Counted from the first letter of the stretch, positions 44,168-53,963 are shown. The stretch is 64,000 nucleotides of DNA from Neobacillus driksii (GCF_013409995.1 NZ_JACCBX010000001.1:556932-620931); one strand, 5' to 3'. The notes: generated by a model not told the origin, from the sequence alone. Program-made: numbers and translations.

Positions 44168-45379
44168 TTATTGCTCTTTTACTTTTAAATATCGCTGGCG
44201 TTTCATTTCTGGTTTACGAACCTGCATGAAATAGTAAAGAACGGCTCCAATAAGAATATAGAACGAACATAGGAAGTATAAGGAACTAAAGTCCATTTTT
44301 GCAGCGATTAATCCTACCAAGAATGAGCCTAATGCAATACCAATATCATAGATTGATAGAAATGTGGCCGTAGCCAAGCCGCGTTTTCTAGGTGCTGCAT
44401 TTTGAATGGCAATCGTTTGAAAGGTTGGAAAAAGGGTACCCCAGCCTAATCCAATCAGCCCGGCTGACACAAGGAAAGTAACTGCCCCGCCGCTTTGACT
44501 TAAGACAAACATTCCAATTGCAAACAAGATAATCGAAGGGAACACAATTACATTAGGACCATATTGATCGAGCCATTTGCCTGTAAATGGTCGAGACATT
44601 AATAAAATAATCGCGTACACCACAAAGAATAGACTAGAAACTTCAGAAACATGGATTTCATTTGCATAAACGGATACGAAGGACAGCAGTGCAGAATATA
44701 CAATGGCTAAAAAACCACCGACGATCGCAATGGATACTGCTGAAGGTTCGATAAAGTTTTTTATAGAGAAGGCCGGAACAATAACCTGCTTTTTTGTTTC
44801 ATCAGTCTTTGATAACTTGACTGTTAGACCAGTGATAAGTGCCCCAGCAGCGACAATGACCGATAGGATGAACATTGTTTTTGCTCCCCATTGTTGGATT
44901 GCAGTCAAGCCTATAAACGGTCCTAGAACCATGGCAAGGTTTGTCGACATTACGAAGTATCCCATTCCTTCTCCTCTTCGAGAACCGGGAATAAGGTCTG
45001 CAACAATCGCTCCTACAGCCGTAGTGGCCATCCCAAAGCCCACTCCGTGTAACAAACGAATGATTAGGAATCCTGTTACTGTATTAGGGAAAAAGTATAA
45101 AAGGGAAGCAGCCGCGAAAATAATCAGTGCAGTTAATAGCACTTTTTTATTACTGCCTCGTTCAAGCCATTGACCAGCAAGGGGACGAGAAATGATCGCA
45201 GAAAGCAAGAATACAGTTGTCATTAACCCCGCCTGAGAAGCATTACTGTCAAATTCCTGTAATGCGTATATAGGCAGCGTTACGAGAAGGATATAAAATG
45301 TTAAAAATAGAAAAAAATTACTTAAGGAAATATTAATAAAATCCTTCGTCCATAGTTTAGGTTTGTTCATGTTTTCCAC
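44168..45379 (-). CDS. MFS efflux-type transporter
   Basis: Protein of 403 residues with twelve predicted transmembrane helices. The MFS motif A between helices 2 and 3 reads R-P-L-A-G-Q-W-L-E-R-G-S. A second copy R-P-F-T-G-K-W-L-D-Q-Y-G is between helices 8 and 9. It is typical of drug or metabolite exporters. It starts 4 nt after the MarR regulator gene, so it is the likely regulated target. The substrate is unknown. GGAGTGG precedes the ATG. Confidence 0.85.
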   Translation of the reverse strand: MENMNKPKLWTKDFINISLSNFFLFLTFYILLVTLPIYALQEFDSNASQAGLMTTVFLLSAIISRPLAGQWLERGSNKKVLLTALIIFAAASLLYFFPNTVTGFLIIRLLHGVGFGMATTAVGAIVADLIPGSRRGEGMGYFVMSTNLAMVLGPFIGLTAIQQWGAKTMFILSVIVAAGALITGLTVKLSKTDETKKQVIVPAFSIKNFIEPSAVSIAIVGGFLAIVYSALLSFVSVYANEIHVSEVSSLFFVVYAIILLMSRPFTGKWLDQYGPNVIVFPSIILFAIGMFVLSQSGGAVTFLVSAGLIGLGWGTLFPTFQTIAIQNAAPRKRGLATATFLSIYDIGIALGSFLVGLIAAKMDFSSLYFLCSFYILIGAVLYYFMQVRKPEMKRQRYLKVKEQ

Positions 45380-45383
45380 TCCT

Positions 45384-45797
45384 TTACAAAAGCTGTTTTA
45401 ACCAAACACTTTGCAATTTTAATAATTCTTGTTGTGAGTCTTCTGGGAATTTCTTTAATAAGTCGTTATTGCACTCCGAAACAGCATGTTCCCATTTAGG
45501 GAACTCTTTCAATGCTTCCTCCGTTAATTGAATGTACTTCTCCCGTTTGTCCTTACCGGGAATTTGTCTTACAAACCCTTGTTTAACCAGCCGTTGAATG
45601 GTACGGGTCATGGGAGGAGCTTCGACGAACAGATACTCAGAGAGTTCTTTTTGAGTTAGTGAGCCTTTGGTATGTAGAACAAAGAGGACAGACCACTGGG
45701 CACTATATAATCCAAATGGCTTTAGTGCTTCATTAAGGCTGTTGGTCAATTGCCGGGAAAGTTGATGCAGCGTATGAAATAATGCGTGGTTGGTCAA
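45384..45797 (-). CDS. MarR-family repressor
   Basis: Protein of 137 residues with the winged-helix MarR fold (T-Q-K-E-L-S-E-Y-L near residue 54; wing K-D-K-R-E-K-Y-I-Q-L-T near 97). The start is TTG at 45797 with GGAGTG upstream. It probably represses its own operon with the downstream MFS exporter. Two palindromes that fit as operators sit between its promoter and its start. Confidence 0.85.
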   Translation of the reverse strand: MTNHALFHTLHQLSRQLTNSLNEALKPFGLYSAQWSVLFVLHTKGSLTQKELSEYLFVEAPPMTRTIQRLVKQGFVRQIPGKDKREKYIQLTEEALKEFPKWEHAVSECNNDLLKKFPEDSQQELLKLQSVWLKQLL

Positions 45798-45832
45798 ATG
45801 CGTTCACTCCAATATTAATATATGAACATTAG

Positions 45833-45866
45833 TTACCTGGGTAATTAAATTGTTTACCTAGGTAAA
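45833..45866. promoter_or_regulatory. Two operator-like palindromes for the MarR regulator
   Basis: TTTACCTAGGTAAA (45853-45866, perfect, touches the -10) and TTACCTGGGTAA (45833-45844, one mismatch pair). Centres are 21 bp apart, about two helical turns. Confidence 0.7.
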
Positions 45867-45893
45867 TATATAGGATTTGGAGGGAAATGTCAA
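45865..45893 (-). promoter_or_regulatory. Sigma-A promoter of marR-MFS
   Basis: On the minus strand, TTGACA (45893-45888), 17-nt spacer, TATATT (45870-45865). Near-consensus strength. Confidence 0.75.
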
Positions 45894-45901
45894 GGGAAGC
45901 A

Positions 45902-45950
45902 ATGGGGACGTTTCTCTTGGTCTAAACTAAAACCAAGAAACCGTCCCCAT
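45902..45950. repeat. Inverted repeat GGGGACG type
   Basis: ATGGGGACG at one end and CGTCCCCAT at the other, with TTTCTCTTGGT and ACCAAGAAAC also pairing inside. It lies between marR and metH. Similar GGGGACGG-containing hairpins are scattered in Firmicutes genomes. Confidence 0.55.
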
Positions 45951-45957
45951 GGACAAA

Positions 45958-45990
45958 ATAAAAAATCCGCGGAATCTAATCCGCGGACTT
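45958..45990 (-). terminator. Terminator of the met operon
   Basis: On the minus strand, the AGTCCGCGGATT / AATCCGCGGATT-type stem (45964-45989) is followed by TTTTTTA. Confidence 0.85.
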
Positions 45991-45993
45991 CAT

Positions 45994-48900
45994 TTATCTA
46001 TGAACATTAAAGTATCTTGCTTCTGGATGGGCGAATACCATGGCTGATACGGACGCCTCTGGCTCCATCATGCACCCTTCTGTTAATTCAATTCCAATTT
46101 CCTCAGGGTGAATTAAGGCAAATAGTTTCTTCTGATCCTCTAAATCTGGACATGCTGGATATCCAAAAGAGAAACGCTGCCCTTGGTACTTAGCGGCGAA
46201 ACGATCCTGCATACTAAACGTCAGTGGATCCGGGAATCCCCAGCGATCGCGCATTTGGCGATGAATTAATTCTGCAAAGCCTTCTGCGGTTTCTAGTGCT
46301 AACGCTTGAAGGGCATGGCTTTCAAGAAAACGGCCATCTGCCTTTAATTTGTCAGCTTGTTCACGTATCCCTCTGCCAGCTGTTACTGTAAAGAAACCAA
46401 CATAATCTTTCTCACCGCTCTCAACAGACTTAACGAAATCAGCCAAGCATAAATGCGGTGCCGATTCCTGTCTTGGGAAATCAAACGTTTCAATGATTGT
46501 ATTAGGTTCTTCTGGATCGTAAATGTAAATTTTATTTCCTTGTGACTGAGCAGGGAAGAACTGATAGACTGCCGCTGGTAAAATCCAATTGCCGGCCTTT
46601 GCGTCGGCTAATAGTCCATCTACGACTTCTTTAACTTTTAACGCTTTTTCATCTTTGGCAGCAATCAGGTTTGCAATTTTTCCTTTTACACCGAGATGAT
46701 GACCAATTAACATTTGCATATTGATATAAGGCTCAATATGGGATAAAGAATAGGTTTTTAAAATATGTTTCTTCGTATCCATCGGTGTGAAAACTGGTGC
46801 TTCGGTTGAAACAGACGGTCTAATTTTTACTGCTGTAGAGACCGCGGAACGACTTGGCAGTTCCCGAGGCACTTCTAAAGCAGCTAGTTTTTCATTCTTT
46901 TCAGCAATTAGTTTTTCGTGCTCTTCAGGAGATTGAAGCTGATTCGCTAATGATAATCCCGTCATAGCGTCCTTTGCATAAAGAACAAGCCCATCATATT
47001 CTTTGGCAATTTTTGTATCGGTGAACTTCCGAGAAAGAGCAGCACCACCTACAAGGATTGGTGTTGAAATTCCCGCTTCTTTCATATCCTGTGCAGTTAA
47101 CACCATTTGCTGTGCAGATTTCACAAGCAACCCTGATAATCCAACAATGTCCGGTTTTTCTTTTTGAATCGCTTGAACCAATTCAGTTGGTGATACCTTG
47201 ATCCCTAAATCTCGGACATCATAACCGTTATTGCTAAGAATAATATCAACGAGGTTCTTCCCAATATCATGAACATCGCCTTTTACGGTTGCTAAAATGA
47301 CTTTCCCTTTCGAGGAAGAGACATCGCCTTTTTCCATATACGGCTCTAAATAGGAGACGGCAGCTTTCATTACTTCAGCACTTTGAAGAACTTCCGCCAC
47401 AATTAGCTGATTGTCGTTAAAGAGTCGGCCGACTTCTTTCATCCCTTCCATTAATGGTCCATTAATAATATCAAGTGGAGCCGGATAACTTTCAAGTGCT
47501 AAAGCCAAATCAGGCAATAGACCTTCCTTTGTACCCTCTATCACATAGTAAGAGAGGCGCTCTTCTAAACTCATGTTTGGCACTGTACTTTTTGACTCTT
47601 TCTTTTTACCTCGATAAAATTCGGTAAAAGTAGCTAACGTTTCATCTGTAGTGTTAAAAAGAAGGTCCTCAGCTAATTGAACTTCTTCCTTCGAAATGGA
47701 AGCGAATCGTTCTAGTTTTTCAGTGTTAACAATCGCATAATCAAGACCAGCTAATGTACAGTGGTATAAAAATACAGAGTTTAGGATTTCTCTGCCGACA
47801 GGCGGCAGACCGAAAGATACATTACTGATACCAAGTATCGTTTGTGTCTTAGGAAGATGTTCCTTGATTAACTTAATTCCTTCCACCGTTGCTTTTGCAG
47901 ACCCAATATATTGTTCATCACCAGTTCCTACAGGGAAAACAAGCGGGTCAAAAATGATATCCTGTGGCTTTAAACCATATTTATTGACTAAAATGTCATG
48001 AGATCGTTTGGCAATCTCTAATTTCTTTTCAGCAGTAACACCCATACCTTTTTCATCAATTGTACCAACAACGACAGCTGCTCCGTACTTATGAATGAGT
48101 GGAACAACAGCCTCAAATCTTTCTTCACCATCTTCAAGGTTAATCGAATTAATAATCGCCTTACCTTGAGAATATTTGAGTGCTTTTTCGATTACTTTTT
48201 CATCTGTTGAATCAATAACTAACGGAACCTTTATTTTTTTAACCACTTCTGGAATGAAATTCTCCATGTCACTAAGCTCATCACGGTCAGGGTCTGCAAG
48301 ACAAATATCAATAACATGTGCCCCGCCTTTAACCTGGGCACGTGCAATCTCTGCTGCTTCTTCAATCTTTCCTTCATTAATGAGGCGTTTGAATTTACGA
48401 GAGCCAATCACGTTTGTTCTTTCCCCGACCATAATCGGACGCAGTGTCGGATCATCGTAAACAAATGGTTCAATCCCAGATACCATATGGAAATCAGAAG
48501 ACTGTGCCTCACGCGGTGAGTACTTTTTCATTTCGTCTGAAATCGCACGAATGTGATCAGGTGTGGTACCACAGCAGCCACCGACAATATTCAACCAGCC
48601 GTGAGCTGCAAAATCAGCAAGCTTTTTCGCTAATGTTTCCGGTGTTTCATGATAATGTCCTTCTTCATCTGGCAACCCCGCATTTGGATAACAAATAATC
48701 GCTTTGGAAGCAAGATTGGAAAGGGAACGGATATGATCCTGCATAAATTCTGGACCCGTCGCACAATTTAACCCAACCGCAACGGGATTCATATGCTCTA
48801 ATGAAATATAAAAAGATTCAATTGACTGTCCAGCAAGGGTTGTACCCATCGGCTCGATTGTACCAGATACAATTAAAGGGAGGGTTTTCCCTGTTTTACT

Positions 48901-49443
48901 AAATGCATTTTTTATACCGATAAAGCCAGCCTTTACATTTAGCATATCTTGACTTGTTTCAAGAAGAAGAAGGTCGACACCACCGTCAATCAGCCCGATT
49001 GCTTGTTCCTCATAGGAAGCGGAGAGGGCTTCAAAAGTAGTCCCGCCCGTAACGCTTAACGTCTTAGTGGTCGGTCCCATTGACCCTGCCACATACCGAG
49101 GCCATTCATCCGTAGAAATTTTATCTGCTTCTTTTTTGGCAATTTGTGCGGCAACTTTATTTAATTCATAGGCCCTAAAGCCAAGATTGTATTCATCGAG
49201 GACGATGCTTGTGGCACCAAAGGTATTGGTCTCAATAATGTCCGCACCAGCCTCCAAGTATTCACGGTGAATTTTCGCGATCACGTTAGGAGTTGTTAGG
49301 TTTAAATACTCGTTACAGCCATCATATTGCTCGCCGCCAAAGTCATCTGGTGTTAAATTTTCCTGCTGCAGCATGGTGCCCATCGCACCATCCATCACAA
49401 GGATTCGTTTGTGTAGTTGTTCATTAAATGGTGCTTTCGACAT
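45994..49443 (-). CDS. metH: Cobalamin-dependent methionine synthase
   Basis: Full-length MetH of 1149 residues that transfers the methyl of 5-methyl-THF to homocysteine. Domains in order are: homocysteine/zinc domain (Cys in L-N-C near 220 and G-G-C-C-G-T-T near 289), pterin domain (I-G-E-R-T-N region near 340), cap plus B12 domain (D-V-H-D-I-G-K-N near 724), and C-terminal reactivation domain (G-Y-P-A-C-P-D region near 1085). The ATG at 49443 has GGGGGAA upstream. The start overlaps the end of yitJ by 20 nt; it is the last gene of the S-box operon. Confidence 0.95.
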   Translation of the reverse strand: MSKAPFNEQLHKRILVMDGAMGTMLQQENLTPDDFGGEQYDGCNEYLNLTTPNVIAKIHREYLEAGADIIETNTFGATSIVLDEYNLGFRAYELNKVAAQIAKKEADKISTDEWPRYVAGSMGPTTKTLSVTGGTTFEALSASYEEQAIGLIDGGVDLLLLETSQDMLNVKAGFIGIKNAFSKTGKTLPLIVSGTIEPMGTTLAGQSIESFYISLEHMNPVAVGLNCATGPEFMQDHIRSLSNLASKAIICYPNAGLPDEEGHYHETPETLAKKLADFAAHGWLNIVGGCCGTTPDHIRAISDEMKKYSPREAQSSDFHMVSGIEPFVYDDPTLRPIMVGERTNVIGSRKFKRLINEGKIEEAAEIARAQVKGGAHVIDICLADPDRDELSDMENFIPEVVKKIKVPLVIDSTDEKVIEKALKYSQGKAIINSINLEDGEERFEAVVPLIHKYGAAVVVGTIDEKGMGVTAEKKLEIAKRSHDILVNKYGLKPQDIIFDPLVFPVGTGDEQYIGSAKATVEGIKLIKEHLPKTQTILGISNVSFGLPPVGREILNSVFLYHCTLAGLDYAIVNTEKLERFASISKEEVQLAEDLLFNTTDETLATFTEFYRGKKKESKSTVPNMSLEERLSYYVIEGTKEGLLPDLALALESYPAPLDIINGPLMEGMKEVGRLFNDNQLIVAEVLQSAEVMKAAVSYLEPYMEKGDVSSSKGKVILATVKGDVHDIGKNLVDIILSNNGYDVRDLGIKVSPTELVQAIQKEKPDIVGLSGLLVKSAQQMVLTAQDMKEAGISTPILVGGAALSRKFTDTKIAKEYDGLVLYAKDAMTGLSLANQLQSPEEHEKLIAEKNEKLAALEVPRELPSRSAVSTAVKIRPSVSTEAPVFTPMDTKKHILKTYSLSHIEPYINMQMLIGHHLGVKGKIANLIAAKDEKALKVKEVVDGLLADAKAGNWILPAAVYQFFPAQSQGNKIYIYDPEEPNTIIETFDFPRQESAPHLCLADFVKSVESGEKDYVGFFTVTAGRGIREQADKLKADGRFLESHALQALALETAEGFAELIHRQMRDRWGFPDPLTFSMQDRFAAKYQGQRFSFGYPACPDLEDQKKLFALIHPEEIGIELTEGCMMEPEASVSAMVFAHPEARYFNVHR

Positions 49444-51283
49444 AGCTGTTCCCCCTAATTTGACTAGCACGCTGTCTGGCATAGATAGCTAATTCTGTTG
49501 TTAGTTCGTAGCGTAAAAATGGTGTGATTAGATAGATCCCATTGAATAAATCCAGTGCTGTGTCAATTAAAGATTTTGTTATTTCAATTCCTTCGCGAGC
49601 GGCTTGAAGCGGATTATCGTTCAATGCGGCCATTCTGTCTCGAATCGATTGAGCGATTTTAATTCCTGGCACTTCATTATGAAGGAATTCCGCATTTCTG
49701 CTGCCTGTTAAAGGCATTAAACCAATGTAAATAGGTGCTTTTAGGTGTTTCGTATGTTCATAGACTTCAATTATTTTTTCCTCAGAGAAGACAGGCTGTG
49801 AAATGAAATAATCAGCACCGAATTCAATTTTTTTCTCAAGACGTTTCACGGCTTTTTCTACGGAACGGACATTTGGATTAAAGGCACCAGCTATACTAAA
49901 AGCTGTCTTTTGACCAAGGTCTTTCCCGGAGAATGATAAGCCTTCATTTAATTGTTTTATCATTTGAATTAACTCAAAGGATGATACATCATAAACGGAA
50001 GAGGCACCCGGAAAATCTCCGACACGGGCAGGGTCACCGGTGATTGCGAGTACATCATGCATTCCAAGGGTATGAAGCCCCATTAGGTGTGATTGCAAAC
50101 CAATAATATTGCGGTCTCTGCAGGCAATATGGATTAGCGGCCGCATTCCTAATTCTTGTTTAACAAGATAACCTAAAGCTTCATTGGAAATCCTGACCTG
50201 AGCTAACGAGTTATCTGCCATTGTTATTGCGTCGATTCCTGCTTCTTTCAAAGCTTTTGCACCTTCAAAAAATTTGCTCGTATCAAGCTTTCTTGGGGTA
50301 TCTAATTCGACGATAACAGACGGACGTTCCTTCACGATCTGCTCAAGAGGCTGTAGATCCCTTTTAGCTGTACTATGTTCAATCACGATTTTCTTTGATT
50401 GTAATTTAACTACTTTTTCGGTGACAGGCACGCTGTTTTTTAATTCAGCTGAAAATGCCTGGATATGGGCAGGAGTCGTTCCACAACAGCCGCCCAGCAA
50501 ATGAACTCCCTCCTGACGGAAACTTTGTGCCGATTTTTTAAAATAATCTGCATCCCCCTCATAATGGAATTTACCATCTGTATAAGCTGGCAGACTCGCA
50601 TTTGGGTAGGCCGAAAGGTAGGCATGTTTAGGCAGTTCAATTTGCTCTAGTGATTTTAACATATGATGAGGTCCAAGCCGGCAGTTTAAGCCAATGACAT
50701 CCGCACCGAGGTTTTCAAGACGGGTAAAGGCCTCATTAATCGGTGTTTGGTCTTGTAAAATACCTGGCTCATGAAGGGAGACTTGGGCTATAATCGGCAG
50801 CTTTGTTTCCTTTCGAGCAATCGCTAGGACCGTTTCTAATTCTTCAAGGTCGTAAAAGGTTTCTAATAAAATGCCATCCACACCTTCAAGTAATAAACAA
50901 TACAGCTGCTCACGGAAACTGCGCTTTAATTCTTCAATTGATAAAGTTGATGGCTTAATCCCGCGGTTACCACCGACTGTCCCCAGTACATACGCATTTT
51001 CTTGTGCAGCTAATTTTGCATTTTGGACGGCTGCACTATTGATTGCTTTAACAGAGTCCTCAAGACCATATCTTTGCAGTTTTAGATAATTCGCTGCGTA
51101 CGTGTTGGTTTGGATGACATCCGCACCTGCTTCAATATAAGCTTTATGAATCTCTTGAATTTTTTCTGGATGAGAAAGGTTCAACTCTTCCAAGCAGCTA
51201 TCTTTACCGAATGAATAAAGAAGGGTGCCCATGGCACCATCCCCTATTAAAATTTGGTTTTTTAATTTTTCTAAAAAGCTCAT
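49424..51283 (-). CDS. yitJ: Bifunctional homocysteine S-methyltransferase / methylene-THF reductase
   Basis: Protein of 619 residues: an N-terminal homocysteine methyltransferase domain (D-G-A-M-G-T-L near residue 15, zinc Cys residues in L-N-C and G-G-C-C-G-T-T near 265) and a C-terminal MetF-like FAD domain from about 320 that makes 5-methyl-THF. It matches B. subtilis YitJ. It thus supplies the methyl donor to MetH, encoded by the next gene. It starts 3 nt after the metC stop. Confidence 0.9.
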   Translation of the reverse strand: MSFLEKLKNQILIGDGAMGTLLYSFGKDSCLEELNLSHPEKIQEIHKAYIEAGADVIQTNTYAANYLKLQRYGLEDSVKAINSAAVQNAKLAAQENAYVLGTVGGNRGIKPSTLSIEELKRSFREQLYCLLLEGVDGILLETFYDLEELETVLAIARKETKLPIIAQVSLHEPGILQDQTPINEAFTRLENLGADVIGLNCRLGPHHMLKSLEQIELPKHAYLSAYPNASLPAYTDGKFHYEGDADYFKKSAQSFRQEGVHLLGGCCGTTPAHIQAFSAELKNSVPVTEKVVKLQSKKIVIEHSTAKRDLQPLEQIVKERPSVIVELDTPRKLDTSKFFEGAKALKEAGIDAITMADNSLAQVRISNEALGYLVKQELGMRPLIHIACRDRNIIGLQSHLMGLHTLGMHDVLAITGDPARVGDFPGASSVYDVSSFELIQMIKQLNEGLSFSGKDLGQKTAFSIAGAFNPNVRSVEKAVKRLEKKIEFGADYFISQPVFSEEKIIEVYEHTKHLKAPIYIGLMPLTGSRNAEFLHNEVPGIKIAQSIRDRMAALNDNPLQAAREGIEITKSLIDTALDLFNGIYLITPFLRYELTTELAIYARQRASQIRGNSYVESTI

Positions 51284-51285
51284 AA

Positions 51286-52473
51286 TTATTCTCCTTGCTG
51301 CAAGACCAGTAGTTTTTCTTTCACTTGATGTAAAGCCTGAGAAAAGTCATGAATGAGATCATCTGGGTTCTCTAAGCCCACGGATAAGCGGATGAGGCTG
51401 TTTTTAATTCCTCGCTTTTCTCTTTCCTCTTGGGACATAGCTGCATGTGACATTTTTGCCGGATAGGATAGAATGGATTCGACCGCACCAAGACTAACAG
51501 CAAACACAGGAATTTTCACGTTGGTAAGAAAGACTTGAAGTGCTTGTTCATCCTTGAATTCAAATGATAAAACTGCACCAGGTCCAGCAGCCTGACTTTT
51601 TTGAAGCTCGTGCTGTGGATGATTTTTCAGTCCAGGGTAATAAACCTTTTCGACTAATGGATGATCCTCTAAAAATTCTGCTATTTTAATCGCTGATTTT
51701 TGTGACTGTTCGAGTCGGACATGCAGGGTTTTTATTCCTCTAAGTACGAGCCATGCATCCTGTGGCCCAAGTACGGCACCAAAGGAATTTTGTAAGGAAT
51801 ACAGCCTTTTACCTAATTCTTCATCCTTTACAACCGCTAGACCTGCAACGACATCACTATGTCCTGATAAAAACTTTGTTGCACTGTGGAGTACAATATC
51901 AGCACCAAGCTCTAAAGGTCTTTGGTACTCAGGAGTTAAAAAAGTGTTATCTACATAAGTGATTGCATTGATCTCTTTTGCCAAAGTTGTAATAGCTTGA
52001 ATATCCGTCACCTTTAATAGAGGATTTGACGGTGTTTCTACATAAAATGCTTTGGTGTTAGGCTGAATGGCCGCTTTTACTTGATCAAGATCTGTCATAT
52101 CTACAAAGGTATGTTCAATTCCAAATCGAGTCAGTACTTGAGTGACCATTCGATATGTACCGCCATACACATCGTCGGTAATGACGATATGGTCACCAGA
52201 TGAAAGAAGAAGGAAGGCTGTTGAAATAGCTGCCATTCCTGACGAAAAAGCAAAGCCTCTCGTTCCACCCTCTAGTTCTGCGATAACATCCTCTAACGCT
52301 TCTCTTGTAGGGTTTCCACTTCTAGCGTAATCGTATTTTCCGTAACTTTCTATATCAAATTGATGGAAGGTTGAAGCATGTTGGATCGGCACGCTAACCG
52401 CTCCCGTGGCCGGATCGACTTTATGCTGATTATGAAGGAGCTTGGTTTCAAAACTATAATTTTCTGAACTCAT
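51286..52473 (-). CDS. metC: Cystathionine beta-lyase
   Basis: PLP enzyme of 395 residues in the Cys/Met-metabolism family. The PLP lysine lies in H-S-A-T-K-F-L-S-G-H near residue 207. Further family motifs are Y-D-Y-A-R-S-G-N-P-T and S-S-G-M-A-A-I. It splits cystathionine to homocysteine. The start overlaps the metI stop by one base, as in the metI-metC pair of B. subtilis. Distinguishing beta-lyase from gamma-lyase relies on this context. Confidence 0.85.
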   Translation of the reverse strand: MSSENYSFETKLLHNQHKVDPATGAVSVPIQHASTFHQFDIESYGKYDYARSGNPTREALEDVIAELEGGTRGFAFSSGMAAISTAFLLLSSGDHIVITDDVYGGTYRMVTQVLTRFGIEHTFVDMTDLDQVKAAIQPNTKAFYVETPSNPLLKVTDIQAITTLAKEINAITYVDNTFLTPEYQRPLELGADIVLHSATKFLSGHSDVVAGLAVVKDEELGKRLYSLQNSFGAVLGPQDAWLVLRGIKTLHVRLEQSQKSAIKIAEFLEDHPLVEKVYYPGLKNHPQHELQKSQAAGPGAVLSFEFKDEQALQVFLTNVKIPVFAVSLGAVESILSYPAKMSHAAMSQEEREKRGIKNSLIRLSVGLENPDDLIHDFSQALHQVKEKLLVLQQGE

Positions 52474-53588
52474 TATCCAATCACTCCTTCTTTTAATTTA
52501 GCTAGTGCTTGTTCAAGATCTTGAAGGATATCTAATGGGTCTTCCAAACCAACTGAGAATCGTAATAATCGGTTGCAAACACCAGACTGGATACGAACTT
52601 CTTCTGGAATATCCGCATGTGTCTGTGTTGCAGGATAGGTGATAAAGCTTTCAGTTCCACCAAGACTTTCTGCAAAGCAGATCAGTGAAAGACTTTGAAG
52701 GAATGGATTCACCCATGCTTCATCTTGTAAGCGGAAGGATACCATTCCACCTTTTCCTGGATACAGAACATCTGTAATACCATCATGGTTAGACAAGTAT
52801 TCAACAATCGCTTTCGCATTGCGTTCATGTCTTTCCATTCTTAGTGACAATGTTTTCATTCCGCGCATTACTAACCAGGAATCAAATGGACTCAAGACAC
52901 CGCCTGCTCCGTTATGGTGGAAGGCAAGAGCCTCGCAAAGTTCTTTCCCCTTGGCAACAACAAGACCTGCAAGAACATCATTATGACCACCTAAATATTT
53001 GGTTGCACTATGGATGACAATATCCGCTCCTAGCAGGATTGGCTGCTGAATGAGTGGTGTGTAGAAGGTATTGTCGACAATCAGCAAGATTCCGTGTTTT
53101 TTTGCAATTTCTGAAACAGCCGCAATATCAGATTCCTGCATAAGCGGATTTGTTGGTGTTTCTAGGAAAATTGCCTTTGTCTGCGGTGTAATGTTACTTT
53201 CAATCAATTCAGGATTACAGGTATTTACATATTGTGTTGTTAATCCCCATTTTTTGAAGCCTTGTTCTAGAAGTCTATATGTTCCTCCGTATAAATCTTC
53301 ACTTACAATCCACTCGTCTCCAGATTGGAACAAAGAAAGTATCGTGAATATTGCCGCCATGCCTGAGCTACAGGCAAACCCTTGATCGCCACCTTCTAAA
53401 TCAGCGATGGCTTGTTCAAGTAGCTTTCTTGTTGGATTTCCAGTGCGAGTATAATCAAAACCCGTTGATTGACCGATGCCTTCATGACGATATGCAGTTG
53501 AGAAATAAACAGGCGGGTTTACCGTTCCTGTCACCGTATCACTTCTATTACCAATTTGAGCTAACTTCGTATCGATTTTGTAAACCAT
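52473..53588 (-). CDS. metI: Cystathionine gamma-synthase / O-acetylhomoserine thiolyase
   Basis: PLP enzyme of 371 residues paralogous to MetC, with Lys in H-S-A-T-K-Y-L-G-G-H near residue 194. It joins an activated homoserine with cysteine or sulfide. ATAAGGAGG precedes the ATG. It is the first gene of the metI-metC-yitJ-metH operon behind the SAM-I riboswitch, so the whole path from O-acylhomoserine to methionine is under S-adenosylmethionine control. Confidence 0.9.
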   Translation of the reverse strand: MVYKIDTKLAQIGNRSDTVTGTVNPPVYFSTAYRHEGIGQSTGFDYTRTGNPTRKLLEQAIADLEGGDQGFACSSGMAAIFTILSLFQSGDEWIVSEDLYGGTYRLLEQGFKKWGLTTQYVNTCNPELIESNITPQTKAIFLETPTNPLMQESDIAAVSEIAKKHGILLIVDNTFYTPLIQQPILLGADIVIHSATKYLGGHNDVLAGLVVAKGKELCEALAFHHNGAGGVLSPFDSWLVMRGMKTLSLRMERHERNAKAIVEYLSNHDGITDVLYPGKGGMVSFRLQDEAWVNPFLQSLSLICFAESLGGTESFITYPATQTHADIPEEVRIQSGVCNRLLRFSVGLEDPLDILQDLEQALAKLKEGVIG

Positions 53589-53787
53589 TTTTTTATCCTC
53601 CTTATATAAAGCTCATTTCTTAAACTTTGTCCTTTAAGAGATTAAAAACACTTGAATAAGCTATCATCCCCGCTAAATAGCCTTCCATTATAAGAAAAGA
53701 GCTTGCAAGCTTAAATTTGAATATTTTGTCCACATAAAATCGGCATTAGGATTTTAACATCATTATTTACGATAACAGCCTAATAAA

Positions 53788-53822
53788 ACAAAAAAAGCCT
53801 TCTATAAGAAGAAGACTTTTGG
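53788..53822 (-). terminator. Riboswitch-controlled terminator of the met operon
   Basis: On the minus strand, AAAAGTCTTCT / AGAAGGCTTTT with T7. It lies about 40 nt after the aptamer; the 200 nt from here to metI show no other structure beyond a short AAGCTTGCAAGCTT palindrome. Confidence 0.8.
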
Positions 53823-53857
53823 CTGCTCATACGCATAGGTCATTCTCCTTATCTCAC

Positions 53858-53963
53858 AAGTTATCAAGTAACTTGCAGGACTTAGCACCTTTTCAATGAA
53901 AAACAACATTGAAGGTTGCTGAGACTTCATAGGGCCATTCCCTCAGCCTCTCTTGATAAGAAA
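53858..53963 (-). ncRNA. SAM-I (S-box) riboswitch aptamer
   Basis: On the minus strand, P1 5' arm TTATCAAG (near 53957) pairs with CTTGATAA (53868-53861). Conserved core blocks appear in order: AGAGGCTGAGGGA, TGGCCCTATGAAG, CTCAGCAACC, and GGTGCTAAGTCCTGC. High SAM closes P1 and lets the downstream terminator form. It controls metI-metC-yitJ-metH. Confidence 0.95.

Noticed and set aside
48176..48698. Plus-strand ORFs inside metH
   Set aside because: Antisense shadows of a strongly supported coding region.
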